DNA of 64,000 nt from contig RQOL01000374.1 in the NCBI GenBank assembly GCA_013076295.1, positions 1,116,001-1,180,000 on the forward strand. The letters are read 5' to 3'. Of this stretch, positions 44,665-55,245 are shown in pieces. The notes beneath the pieces are model-generated. The model saw only the letters and a program-made list of their open reading frames with translations. It had not been told where the DNA came from and ran no database searches. This stretch comes from Sanderia malayensis (Eukaryota > Cnidaria > Scyphozoa > Semaeostomeae > Pelagiidae). Position 1 is the first letter of the stretch; each line of letters begins with the position of its first letter. Both the position numbers and the translations under genes were made by a program.

Positions 44665-44992
44665 CGTAACTACATTATTTTTCAAACATTACAATTCTTT
44701 GTCCAACTAACTTAGCTCCAGCTAATCTTGAAAACAATCTGACTATAAAGAAGAGCGGAAGAAGAAACACGAACCAGTGAAATCCTGCTTGTCAATCTCA
44801 TAAATTTCACCACAATTTTCCCGCCAAAACAATTTCAAAACAGTCAAGGCTTACTGCAGGAAAACTACCGTAAATAATACTGTATACTACTAAAAATATA
44901 TTCTCAACAACTAGATATAAAAAGTAAACTCTCACAATATTAATATAAAGGCCAGTCCCATTTACGAAAACGTAAGATAATCCATTTGAAGG

Positions 44993-45720
44993 CTACATTA
45001 ATCCCCAAAAATTTCGGACGGTTTAATTTTCGGACAAATATACAGTCCGAAAATTTAACCGTCCGAAACTTTTAGCATCCGAAAATTTTACCGTCCGAAA
45101 ATTTTACTGCCAATAAACTATACATAAAAGTTGCGAAGTATATTTCTTTATATTTCCGATATGTTTTGTTGACCAAGCAAAAAGTTGGAAAGTGACTGCT
45201 ATGTCCTGTACAGGTAGAAACGAAATAGAAATAACAAGCAAGTGTGATGGCTTTGTTAGCCATCACTTAAAAATGCATGCTAGGTGTGATCAGACAGAAA
45301 ACTCTATAAAAGAGCCAACGTTTTCTTCAGGGCATCCAGTACGAATATAGCAGAAATCTTCTCATCATTTGACTAGCTTGATTTATCCTCGTCGTCAATA
45401 TGATCATCATCAAGCATGTTTGGCTATGGTTCATCTGAGAATTCCCCACTTTCATTATCGACTTTCCTCGATTTGGATACAAACTAGAACTGTATTCATG
45501 TATTCAATCATTAGCGTTGTGTGTTTTGTTGAAGATCTCATTGTTATGTTGTTTTATGAACCTTGAAGATACTATCCGAAAGTCCTTCAAGTCTCTCTAC
45601 ATTTTTTCCGAAATTTTTGTCCGAAATTGTCTGAAATCAGGATTTTTCAGTCCGAAGTTTTCTGTCCGAAAATTAAACGTCCGAAATTAAACCGTCCGAA
45701 ATTTTTGGGGATTAATGTAG
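44993..45720. mobile_element. MITE N2 inside N1, with GTCCGAAA subterminal repeats
   Basis: Perfect inverted tips of at least 33 bases, starting CTACATTAATCCCCAAAAAT and continuing TTCGGACGGTTTA. Subterminal copies of GTCCGAAA/TTTCGGAC occur at 45026-45105 and 45580-45705. 728 bp. The interior has an acidic minus-strand remnant (near 45370-45440) too short to assign. No clear target duplication. Confidence 0.85.
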
Positions 45721-46508
45721 TTCAACACAGTACTTTTCGTCATCCTCTTTCTTCCCTTCTTGAATTGAAGCGTCTTGTGAATTTACTGGTATGCAAGTAG
45801 ATTGTGTTTGAAGTGAACAAAGTGTCGAGATTATTATTTAAAATAGACGTATCCCAAAAACAAAAATAACCAGCCTTGCTCGAAAAATCTTGCTGTCCAA
45901 AACTCTGCAATCTCGAATTGGCTTTTTAGTTTAAATGGATTGAACAAGAGATTAATTCCCCCCCCCCGCGGAGAGGAGAATTCCTTGCTTCGCACTGTCC
46001 GGCCCCGCTCCTGGGCAGCTCAACTGAAACTCTACGTGGCAGCGTTGTGGTTTTCGCAGTTTGAGAGAGAGAGGCAACGCAAAACAAAACTTTAATGTGT
46101 AGAAGGGACATTAATCTTTTAAACTCTGACTAAAAATAAAAATCTGCATAGAATTTGACTCAATGTGAGCTTTCCAAGGTGACGGTAAAATGGGCCTAAG
46201 CATGACAGATGAAGGTAGAATTTCAAATTGTGATTGTTCAAAGATGTCATAGAATCTGACAAAAAGCAGCGGTAATTTCAAAGAAAACTTATTGAAAAAT
46301 GATAATCTTTTATTTTATTTCATTTTTCTGAATGTATATTTTCCTGGGGGCTGCAAAACTCAAGTGTACTTTCCGACCACAGCTAGCACCTTTTCTTTGA
46401 AATATGTAAACAAACTCATCAAAAATAGTGGATTCTGATTGGCTCAGAATAATTGTAAACAAAGCAGTTGATTGGGTGAAAACGAAATTCACCCTTGCTA
46501 CTTGGTAA

Positions 46509-46990
46509 GTATATAATGATTTTATTTCGTTTAATTTCACAATATTCAAATTTGTTCAAAAATCTTGAGAACATTGTGAGGATCTACTGTAGGTCCTTGA
46601 ATAAGCCCTAGGAGCTTATTTCCCAGAAAAAATATTTTAGGATTATTTGAGGGGGGCTTATATTCAAAGCCAAAAACACTCGGCACTGATGGCTGGTATT
46701 CTGAAAATGGGCTCAAAAACTCTAGAAAAGATGTGGTACAACATTTTGAAGGCAAAGATATCTTCGATAAACAACCATAAAACAACCATAATGAAGCATA
46801 ATTATGGTTGTTTTTGACAACTAAGTTTTTGGTGGAAAAACTTTGGATGGAAAACTATAGAACAATTTTTATTTTTGAAGAAAAGTCTGCACAGTACCTT
46901 GCAGCCTCTATAGAAATAAGAAGACAAAATTTTTGAATCAAATAGCTTAAAGCGTAAATTATGTTTATATTATTTTATTTTTTATCCCCA
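46509..46990. other. Intron of the element B DUF6589 gene
   Basis: Sequence between the donor restored by removing N1 (GGTAAGTATA) and the acceptor TTTTATCCCCAG ending at 46990. It contains a short palindromic CTTATTTCCC/GGGGGGCTTAT segment near 46615-46670. No gene. Confidence 0.6.
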
Positions 46991-49316
46991 GACAACTATT
47001 ATTCGACTCAAAACATTGCGACTGGCTGTATCACACAAGTTCTTGGACAAGAAGCTTGACGAATTTGGGATTGGCCACGACGAGTCTCTGCTAAGCTCCA
47101 TGAGATTGAATTCTGGGTTAATTCAAGAAGAGTTTCATACCCAGGATCAAATTGCAAAGCAGCCTATTCAAGAAAGCAACCCTGAATGTATTCAGCAGAA
47201 AATAACTGATTCTGTTGCTCTTGCTTCAAAACCAAGGAAATATGATGCTTTTTTGGTTGATTTAGATAGCCACAACCAAGAAGACATACATGTTTCTGCT
47301 TTTGAGAAATATAAATCGGCCAAAGAAATTGACAAAGGCACAGATTCTACCTGTGCTAATAATGATGATGGCGAAAAACAACCCATAATCCCGAAAGAAA
47401 AACACTATTATGGGAAACAGATAACAGAAAAGGGGCATAAACTTTGTTTCGACAATGCTGACATATACAAAATGGTGCATAGCATGACAGGAACCATCAA
47501 AATATTGATGAGCATTATGTCGCAAAGATGGCTGTACGAAATCGAGTTGGGGGAAATCATCTTGATGTGTCAACTTCACAGGGTAAACTCGCGGATATTG
47601 ATCCAGCAGTATTTTGCATGAGTGAAGCAGATCATACAAAGACAAAATTACGTGGACTTAGTGTCAAGAATTCAAGTTAATGAAATAAAATGTTTGGAGT
47701 TCCTCAAGGATGTTGTCAGCCAGCACATACCTCACAAATATATGCCAGAGATGTCTCAACCAACAGATGAGGTAAGTTGGAATTATTTTTCTTAATACTT
47801 TTGGGTTTCATAGCGATCCCTAATTTCATATTTTTGCTACAGTGACGCATAAAATTCAAGAAGACGAAGCTTAAAAAGGTGTGATACCTGACCGGAAATG
47901 GTACAAAAGATGCCACCCAAAATGATAAAGCAACAAATATTATATTATTGCAGTTCTTCCTGGAAATGATTTTTGAAAACGAGACATCATCAGAAGGCAT
48001 GGCTAAGGTTCTTGCAGATTTATACAAGTATGTACCAACATTTGAAGAAGGAGAATCACGTGTATGTGGAACACAAGGTGTGATGGCTCATCAACTCAGT
48101 GTTGAAAACGCAATCAATATCCAATTCCAAGCTGCCAATGCATTTGATCCAGCTGAAAGTTTTGATGGAATGCACTTTGAGATTGCCGACTTTCACACAG
48201 AAATGAAATTTATGCAGGTAAAATTTCTTTCTTTTCATTCTAAATTCACTTTGACATTCTTTTTATCCACCATAATCTAATAATTCCATTAAAGGTTTAC
48301 AGTGTGAAAGTGGTTGATAGAGGGCTGTGCATGCAGGTACTGCTGAAATTGGTTTTGATAAGTACATTTAAACTCTCATTTCAGGTTTGCTATGATCACT
48401 TCTTCAGTGCGTCATCAATCCCAGAAAAATGCAACCTTTATACTGATAAAAGCTTGATTAAAAGAAGAAATGTTGTTTCTGATGTAAAAAAAAGATTTGC
48501 TGCTGGCAAAAGTTTCTTATTAATAGAATTGGAGGCTAGAATTGTTGCCTGTACCCTGGAAGTTTTGAAAATACAAACAGCTGACAAGCTTCCGGAAGAA
48601 ATGGCATTGCCGCATTCTCCGCACGATGCGTCTAAATCTGCGAAAGAAAATTTGCACAGAATTTGGCTGCTAAGGCTGCTATGTAGTTCCAAAATAGAGA
48701 AGTTCATGGCGCAGAAGAAAGTAGCCAGTGAACAGGCTAATCACCAAATTGCAAATATGAGTCGGAAATATGTTTTAGAAGGATTTCATTTACTTTCTCA
48801 AGTTTATTGTATCCTTAGTCCATGTGATGCCCACAGACTCGTTTGAAATTGTAGTGTGAAGAGCAAGTCTGGTCAAGGGGGTAACATTTCCATGGACCTA
48901 GGAATGGAGCATAATATAAGAATAATGAAAATCATCATCCGCAACATTGGTTCCAATGCAAGAAATCCAAAAATCTTGCAAAGGTATGCAAATGCACTTT
49001 CCTTCAGTAAGAAGCTAATGGTTAAATACCACTCAATGTCTCTCATACAAAGATCTGGCAAACATCTTAAAAAAGTGCAAAAGAAGATCTGAAGAAAATC
49101 GTCAGTGAGCTTATGGAGCAAAAAGCCTTTCATTTCACTCCAAGTCGCACATACAGTCATTACTGTGGTGTTCCCAACTCTCTCCTTCATAACTTCGATA
49201 TCAGAGAACTTTATTCATGGACCAATGAGCACAAGAAGAAAATTTCGCAAAGACAGACTGCCAGATGAGTTACTCTACAATACCGTCATAATTGACCCAA
49301 GCAATATACTATTTTA
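46991..49316 (+). pseudogene. DUF6589 gene of element B, C-terminal part (downstream of N1)
   Basis: Begins after the acceptor with TTIIRLKTLRLAVSHKFLDK and reads LCFDNADIYKMVHSMT (counterpart of GDN in A). After a frameshift near 47488 comes MAVRNRVGGNHLDV. The exon 47954-48219 has HQLSVENA and GMHFEIADFHTEMKFM (counterparts of GGDLLTVER and LEDFH; the Asp and Glu are changed). The next exon, from about 48385, reads NLYTDKSLIKRRNVVSDVKK and VEARIVACTLEVL-like text (here LEARIVACTLEVL). It is followed by LLSQVYCILSPCDAHRLV and, past a stop, GGNISMDLGMEHNIRIMK and IIIRNIGSNARNPKILQRYA. These last boxes are the clearest DUF6589 signatures in the window. There is no C2H2 finger where A has one. 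Frameshifts and stops make it a pseudogene. Confidence 0.75.
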
Positions 49317-49366
49317 ACAAAATAATGCTCCAAAATTGGGATTTCTTAGTCACCCTGAATTTTTCT

Positions 49367-50437
49367 TTACATATTGAATGAATCTTCCTCTGCAGAAATG
49401 TCCATTTTATCTATAATACTGTCCAAATAAACCTCCAAGTCAGAATCTCCTAAATTCACCAAAGCTGTATCATCTCTGATACACTGCCATTCTGGGCAAA
49501 CAGCATTTTCATCATCTTCACTTAACTCTACCAAGTCAAGATCGGAAATATCCTCCTCAATATCTCCAAATACCTCATCAAGAACCACTAGGATGTTATA
49601 GATACCATTTTTGAAACGGCATTGATCCTCTTTCTGTTAAATACCCCCTAGAATGAAACACAGTTGAAGAATTAAACTTTTGAATAGTTCAGTTGATTAT
49701 ATACTTTTTTTATTATGAGGTTTTGATTTTTTTAATATGTTTGTATGACAATGAACTTTATAATTTTGTAATAACCATGTTAAAGACAATGAAAATGAAT
49801 TTGTAATGCAAAAAAATGTTTATTGGTCAATAGTTATAATTTTATCCATGTCCATTTAACTGAATAACTGTACTTACCACTGTGCAATACAGTGAGCTTC
49901 ATCTATGGCAACTCCAATGCAATGTCTTCGAAACTCTGTTGATGATAATATTTTTCTCCAAACTTCCTTTGCCATCATACTTTCTGGTGAAGTATAAACA
50001 AGAGAATAACAACCCTCTTCCACACCCTCCAAAATATCATCAATTTTTTTTGCCACTGCGTCGTCCTCGTCATCTTCGTATCTTCCTCCTTCAGTCATGT
50101 CGGAAAGGGCAACAGCATTGACGCCAAGATCTCCAAGCTTCTTCACTTGATCCTCCATTAATGAATCAAGTGGGGAAACAATGAGCAAAGTGTAATATCC
50201 CAATTCGTCATTTATGTAGTCCATTATTATGGGAAGAGACTGAAAAATTAATGATTTTCCAAAGCCAGTATTTGCACTCACGAATATTGATTTCCCCATT
50301 AAAAACACCCTTATCGCATCTTCTTGCCCTTTCTTCAAAAATGGGACATCAAAAACTCTACATACCAATGCCAGGGCCTCCGTAGGTTTGTTTTCGTCAA
50401 GAGACATTTTTCGCTGTGGAGATGAAACAGTGGCCAT
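49367..50437 (-). pseudogene. RecQ-like helicase of element B, second exon mostly deleted
   Basis: Exon 1 (50437-49879) starts MATVSSPQRKMSLDENK and shows FLKKGQEDAIRVFLMGKS, a Walker A of the form ANTGFGKS, LLIVSPLDSLMEDQVKKLG, YSLVYTSPESMMAK and IDEAHCIAQW. It ends in a GTAAGT donor at the same split Trp codon as copy A. Domain 2 and the zinc part are missing. Only an acidic C-terminal tail remains at 49600-49367 (VVLDEVFGDIEEDISDLDLV ... EEDSFNM). Compared with A, roughly 1.1 kb of coding sequence is absent, so this copy cannot unwind DNA. Confidence 0.75.
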
Positions 50438-50506
50438 TTTCCGATTTTGTGAAAGGTTATTTTATTCAAAGCTTCCCGCGCACATCACAAGATGTTTGCG
50501 AAACTG

Positions 50507-50574
50507 GGACAAGAAAAGTGAGGCTGTCACACAGACCTTAACTCCACATGACTTATGGTCTGTGACACAGGCTA
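50507..50574. repeat. Element B right terminal inverted repeat
   Basis: Inverse of 39711-39780. Two base changes in the outer 40. The two halves of the repeat (CACACAGACCTTAACTCC and its mirror TTATGGTCTGTGACAC) pair as a hairpin. Confidence 0.85.
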
Positions 50575-50583
50575 GTTCTTAGG

Positions 50584-51166
50584 TTGTTCTTGTCCCTTGC
50601 TTGATCCGGGTTGTTCCGTCTTTTAGTAATGAAAAATTCTTCTACATCAGTTTCTGTTGTTTTAAAATTGCATGAAATTTGGGCCAATGGTAGTCTTCAC
50701 TATTGCATGCCGTTTGTTGCAAAATTCAAGATGCAAGAAAGCGTAATTCAGTTTCCAAAATATTCACTTATCGTTCAAAATTGTTCATTTGATGCTCAAA
50801 ACTTTCATTCAATGTTCAAAACCTCATTCAATGTTCACAGACTTTAATTAATGTTCAAAACCTCATTCAATCTTCAAAAACTTCCATTCAATGTTTTTCA
50901 ATGTTCAAAACCTCATTCAAAGTTCACAAAGTGCATTCAAAGTTCGCAATGTTCATTCTATGTTCAATCAAAAGCCTACGACAACTACAACAACATTAAT
51001 CAGTTTGTCGACGGTCATCAAAGTTTGCAATGGAGGATGAGCGCGGAGATGAGTTGCGCACATTTCTGCTTTCTGTTCTAAATAGAATAGAATAGAATGT
51101 GTCTGTACCCTTCGTGAGAGTGAAGAAATTGGTACTTCAGATATCGTTAATCAGGTAGAGTCACTT
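50584..51166. repeat. Stretch with degenerate TTCAATGTTCAAAACCTCA repeats
   Basis: Between 50780 and 50965 the phrase ATGTTCAAAACCTCATTCAA recurs about seven times in varying form. Around 51020-51085 a short frame (MEDERGDELRTFLLSVLN) ends in AGAATAGAATAGAATAG and may be the lost N-terminus of the next ORF. No other gene. Confidence 0.6.
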
Positions 51167-51865
51167 TTGATCATTCTGAACAATACTAATGTGTTCTTAT
51201 TGATGTTAACTGATGATTTCGAAGTCAAATCCGCGGATCAAAGCGAAAAAGATGAGCTGGAAAGGTTAAGAAAATGTTTCTTGGATGTGTTTCAAGTAAC
51301 TAAAGAGCATTTTCTAAAACTTTTGCTTGCAGTAAACATCGTTACCAGCCTGCACCCAGAGAGAGCTGAGAAAGCTGTTGAACATTACCCTGGCCCTGGA
51401 AGACCACCAGTTCATATTCCCTGTGATGTATTGGAAGGTCTTAGAGAGCTTGGATTGACCTGGAGCAAAATAGCACAAATGTTTGGTGTTTCTCGTTGGA
51501 CAATTGCTAGAAGGGTAAAGGAATATGGGCTTGAAAATTTGCAAGGTTTCTCAGATGTGTCAGATGATGTATTAGACAACATTGTGAAAGATTTTGTTGC
51601 ACGACATGGAAGAACTGTTGGACAAGTGTATATTGCAGGCTTCTTGAAAGCCTCAGGTTTTAGAATTCAGAGACAGCGAGTGAGAGAATGCTTGGTTAGG
51701 CTTGATCCAGAAAATCGAGTGTTGAGGTGGGGTTGTGCTATATCACGACGTGTGTACAATGTTCCTTGGCCCAATTCTCTGTGGCATTTAGATGGGCATG
51801 AACTAAATTGCTGGAATCTCCACAGAACAGTTTATTATTTTGAGTACAAATCAATGAATATTTAG
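51167..51865 (+). pseudogene. rve/IS3-like transposase (IS3EU-type), truncated after the first catalytic Asp
   Basis: 232 residues. Positions about 80-180 read PGPGRPPVHIPCDVLEGLRE, LTWSKIAQMFGVSRWTIARR (helix-turn-helix), KEYGLENLQGFSDVSDDVLD, HGRTVGQVYIAGFLKASGF and QRQRVRECLVRLDPENR, then VYNVPWPNSLWHLDGHE. WHxDGxH is the first catalytic Asp of rve-fold transposases. The family continues with WRFxIHGxIDGxSR and further Asp and Glu, all absent: the frame degenerates after FEYKSMN and stops. It converges with the HECT ORF at 54793-52778, as in eukaryotic transposons I recall that pair these two genes. It is inactive as a transposase. The start is uncertain. Confidence 0.75.
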
Positions 51866-52774
51866 AGTCATTAACTGACATTGTATGTTAATGCCAGCCA
51901 CATTTACATTGGGTTTCATGCATATGAACGGAATCAAGAAATCTTACATATTATTTTCTGAAGAATTTTTGGAAAATCTGTAAGCATTCTTTGACAAAGA
52001 ATTTATGCATACATACCCTGGGTACCAGAGCCAAAAAAATTTGCTTTTCCCTTCTCTATTTTCTTGAGGTTCTGATACCCAGGGTATAATGCATGCAATG
52101 CTTGTGCTGTATAACAAACTGTGTATAGATTATATGACTTTTGAGCAGAAACAGAATACAATTGATGGTCAAAACAACAACAGCAGATGCAAATTAAGAA
52201 TGGAATATAATATACAGTGAATTTAAGAAGTAAAAACTGCAACAAACATATTTAGTTTAAACCTAAGAGTCAGTGTCCTGGTTAACATCTCCAAAACAGA
52301 TGCTTATATGCAGGTTTAAATTTGCATATGAAAGAGGGCCATATGAAAGACTGAGATATATCTAAATAAGAATTTTTAATTTAAACAGAATGCAAAGGTG
52401 GGAAAACCATGTTAATGTGCACAAGGTATGTACTGTAGATCACAGTCACCATTTAAGATTTAAGAAAGGTGCTTTATTCAGTTCTATTTTCAGCAGCTGT
52501 ATGTTTGTAGCAAAGTACTCAATTGCAGTTCACAAAAACTATTATAGTAGTTTTGAGTTTTAAATGAAAGTGATTTGAAGGAAAGTATCAGCTTTTTTTA
52601 CTCACACAGAACATTTTAGCTAGGTATGTATAACAAACAAAAACAGTAAAAGGTTATACTTTTGAAAACCATATATGAAACTAACTAAAGAAAACTTTCC
52701 AAGAAAGCATAAAAATCTCAGGTATAAATTGTTTATAAGCGCTTTTAATTGGAAGTTTCTTGGAACATTGTAAT
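51866..52774. other. Non-coding gap between transposase and HECT ORF, with a 73-bp foldback
   Basis: At 52014-52086 a short MITE-like foldback has tips TACCCTGGGTACCAGAG and CTGATACCCAGGGTA. The rest is AT-rich without a recognisable gene; the missing half of the transposase is not here. Confidence 0.65.
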
Positions 52775-52777
52775 TTA

Positions 52778-54793
52778 AAGCTTACCAAAGTATCTATCTG
52801 TGAATGCAAAGTCATATATCTCAAACAGCTCATCTTCATTTGGCAATTCTGCATTTCTTGAACCGGAGGGAAGATAAATCTTGTTGGTGCAAGTGCTAGC
52901 TGTTGGAATGAATGGCCACTTATTGCCATCAGTAGACTGCACAAAGTCTATGCAAGGATGAATACTGAAGCCAAGGCAGGGTTCTTTGCAAGCTCCTGTA
53001 GCAAACTTCAGCAAATTGTCAAGGCTCAGTCTCTGCCGCTGACCACTTGCAACATTTCGTGCATATTTAACAAAACAGCTATAGACACTGTTTTCAAACA
53101 TGCGCTTATTGTTTCCCTCTTCTGAAAAAGTTGGCTTCAGTAGCAAAAGCAGCCTCTTCAAGGTCAGAGTACTGGAAGAGGAAGGCTGCATCAGAAATTT
53201 GAACGCTGGAAATGCTTTTAAAATGCTGATTATTCCAAGTCTTTGAAGTCCTTTCCGAAAATTAGTAATGCATTCATTTTCAGGAGGGTTATCTGTAAAG
53301 GCAGTGGCAGGAAAAGCACCTGAGAAGAACTTTGGGAGAATGCCACTCTGCAGCATTGACATTGCTAATATTAGGCCTACCATTTCATAATCCTCTGTCA
53401 GATGCTCCCGCCATCCCTTGTCAAAATACTTTGCCTTTATTTCTCCAACTGCTAAATTAAAAAATTCTTTTCTCGGACCTCCAAAATCTTGAGCATTCTC
53501 CCCATAAAACGACACTTCTAATGTCAACCTTGGGTCGGTTTTCATTGCTTTCAATTCATCAAAAGCAGTCACGAGAACGTTGTGCCTATCAATGAGAATA
53601 AAATTTGTTGTTCCATCCAAAGCTTCTGATTCATCTGTGGGCTCCAATTTCCTTCCTGTGATGACATATTTTTGTACCTGTCTGAGAATTTCAACAGGTT
53701 CAGATATCTCTTTTTCTTTGCAATAGGCAATGCATGCTTTAATAGCACCATCAAGACTCTTGTCACATGAAGTATTTGAATGAGTTGAGGTATCATCTAG
53801 CATTCCTGTTGCATTGTTTAGAAATTCATCTTGGTTTGATGTAGTACTTTGCGAGCCATCAGAAGGTCCAGTGGTGTCCCCTTCAAATGATTCTAAAGCA
53901 CTGGGGACAGTCATGTTTTCTTTACTGATCAATGTCGAATTAGTGTTTTGGGGCAAAATGTTTGCTGAAGAAACTGTGCTTGTACTGAGGGAGTTTGCAG
54001 AAGAAGCGGGGAGACATTCAACATCATCTTCGAGGCTTGTTGTTTCTAACATGAATGAAAACTCTGGTTTAAGCATCACACAGATTGCTCCTTGTCCACA
54101 TAACTTAACCTGTTTGTAATCATATGAAAACCCTTCAGCACTCACCACACTGGCTAATTTCCTTCTTGTGGCTTTCAGGAAGATCAAATCATGCGCTTCA
54201 ACAAGGGGAAACTGAGTTTTGATTGCACTTGCAATCTTTGTCCTTATGCCTGGCTCCTTGTCCGTGGTATTTAGTTGAATGAAACCTCTGAAGGCTATGA
54301 AATCATCCGATATTACTTTCTCAACATCATGGTCTTCCCCAAAATTCATCAAAACAAATTCGAATGGTCTTGTCTCTTCCAGTTTTGGCTTTTTCGGCGG
54401 TTTACTCACAGAGCTCATGGTGGCAGTGGCAGTGGAACGCAGTCTTTCTGTACGTGATAATCGTCTCAACAATCCAGAGCTCGAAGCTTGCTGAATCATG
54501 CTTCTTGCACGACCCAAAGTTTGGTTTAGGCGTACTGGTGCTACACCACCAGGTCTTGCTCGCCCGAGCAATCTTCCTTGGCCTCCGTGGAGCGATGCGG
54601 ATGATGGCAGATCAGGCCTGTCTTGCCTGCTGGTTCCAGCAGTTGACGTGGAAGAACTTGCAGCACCAACAACTAGCTCATCCCCTAAATTTAATTGTGT
54701 ACCATTTCCAGCCAGCTCGGCCAACAAATGAGTTGCTTCGCCAAGGCACTCTCTGAGCTGGCGAATTTTCGAATCGTTTCCATCTGGATTCAT
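52778..54793 (-). CDS. HECT-domain E3 ubiquitin ligase, transposon-type (G2E3-like), intact single exon
   Basis: A 672-residue open frame from MNPDGNDSKIRQLREC. The N-terminal third is Ser/Arg-rich (RPGGVAPVRLNQTLGRARSM). Residues about 140-250 form a conserved region (RPFEFVLMNF, GEDHDVEKVI, FRGFIQLNTTDKEPG). The HECT domain fills about 390-672: RLTLEVSFYGENAQDFGGPR, KEFFNLAVGEI, LQRLGIISILKAFPAFKFLM, LLKFATGA, and the active-site box TASTCTNKIYLPS with Cys 635. HECT ligases accept ubiquitin on this Cys and pass it to a target. Proteins annotated G2/M-phase-specific E3 ligase-like are multi-copy in cnidarians and fish and, as I recall, lie in DNA transposons beside an rve transposase, as here. 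No stop or frameshift, so it may be expressed. A first-exon intron cannot be excluded. Confidence 0.8.
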
Positions 54794-54826
54794 GTTGCCT
54801 TGTTGACTCGAATTTTAGGCTGTATA

Positions 54827-54863
54827 CTAGGAAGGCTGGCGCGCTTCGCGCGTCACCTCCCTA
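54827..54863. other. GC-rich hairpin with CTAG tip, candidate Helitron 3' end or HECT-element end
   Basis: CTAGGAAGG..CCTCCCTAG encloses GCGCGCTTCGCGCG. On the minus strand it reads as a GC hairpin, then about eight bases, then CTAG followed by T. A Helitron 3' end has this form. The Helitron Rep gene at 59.4-63.0 kb is on the same (minus) strand. Confidence 0.35.
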
Positions 54864-55245
54864 GTGTGTTGGCCTCCGATCTGAGTGGAACAGCGATCTT
54901 CAACAAAAGTGGGCCTAGTGTGTTGGCCTTCGATCTCAGTTGAACAGCGATCTTAAACAAAAGTGCTGTGGGTTGTTATTGTTTGGCCTTTGATCTGAGT
55001 TGAACAGCGATCTTAAACAAAAGTGCGGTGGGTTGTTATTGTTTGGCCTTTGATTTGAGTTGAACAGCGATCTTAAACAAAAGTGCGGTGGGTTGTTATT
55101 GTTTGGCCTCCGATCTGAGTTGAATAGTGATCTTCAACAAAAGTGCGGTGGGTTGTTATTGTTTGTCCTTTGATCTGAGTTGAACAGCGATCTTAAACAA
55201 AAGTGGGGTGGGCCTCTTTTGTTTTGGCCTTTGATCTGAGAGAAA
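54864..55245. repeat. Tandem repeat, 60-bp unit, about six copies
   Basis: TTTGATCTGAGTTGAACAGC then GATCTTAAACAAAAGTG and GGTGGGTTGTTATTGTTTGG recurs at exact 60-base steps from about 54877 to 55230. The first two copies are shortened or changed and the last is diverged. Confidence 0.95.

Larger units (their letters stand above)
40732..46499. mobile_element. Element N1: 5.8-kb transposon with 570-bp terminal inverted repeats
   Basis: Left arm 40732-41306 and right arm 45938-46499 are near-identical inverse copies starting AGCAAGGGTGAATTTCG. The tip folds on itself (GGGTGAA..TTTTCACCC). A 9-bp duplication flanks it. It encodes one large gene on the minus strand (44664-41488) and contains MITE N2 (44993-45720). 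The open frames inside the arms (41135-41365 and its mirror 45926-46111) are the same sequence in both arms and are probably not genes. Confidence 0.85.
39711..50574. mobile_element. Element B: RecQ-DUF6589 transposon, decayed, with N1 nested inside
   Basis: Inverted ends begin TAGCCTGCGTCACAGACC (left) and the complement of TAGCCTGTGTCACAGACC (right). They match over about 70 bases through CTCACTTTTCTTGTCCCA. Each end is a near-perfect hairpin (GTCACAGACC..GGTCTGTGTGAC). The same two genes as in A are present in the same convergent order: DUF6589 rightward from 39898, RecQ leftward from 50437. The 5.8-kb element N1 accounts for 40732-46499. Without it B would be about 5.1 kb, shorter than A because most of the helicase second exon is gone. 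Confidence 0.8.
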
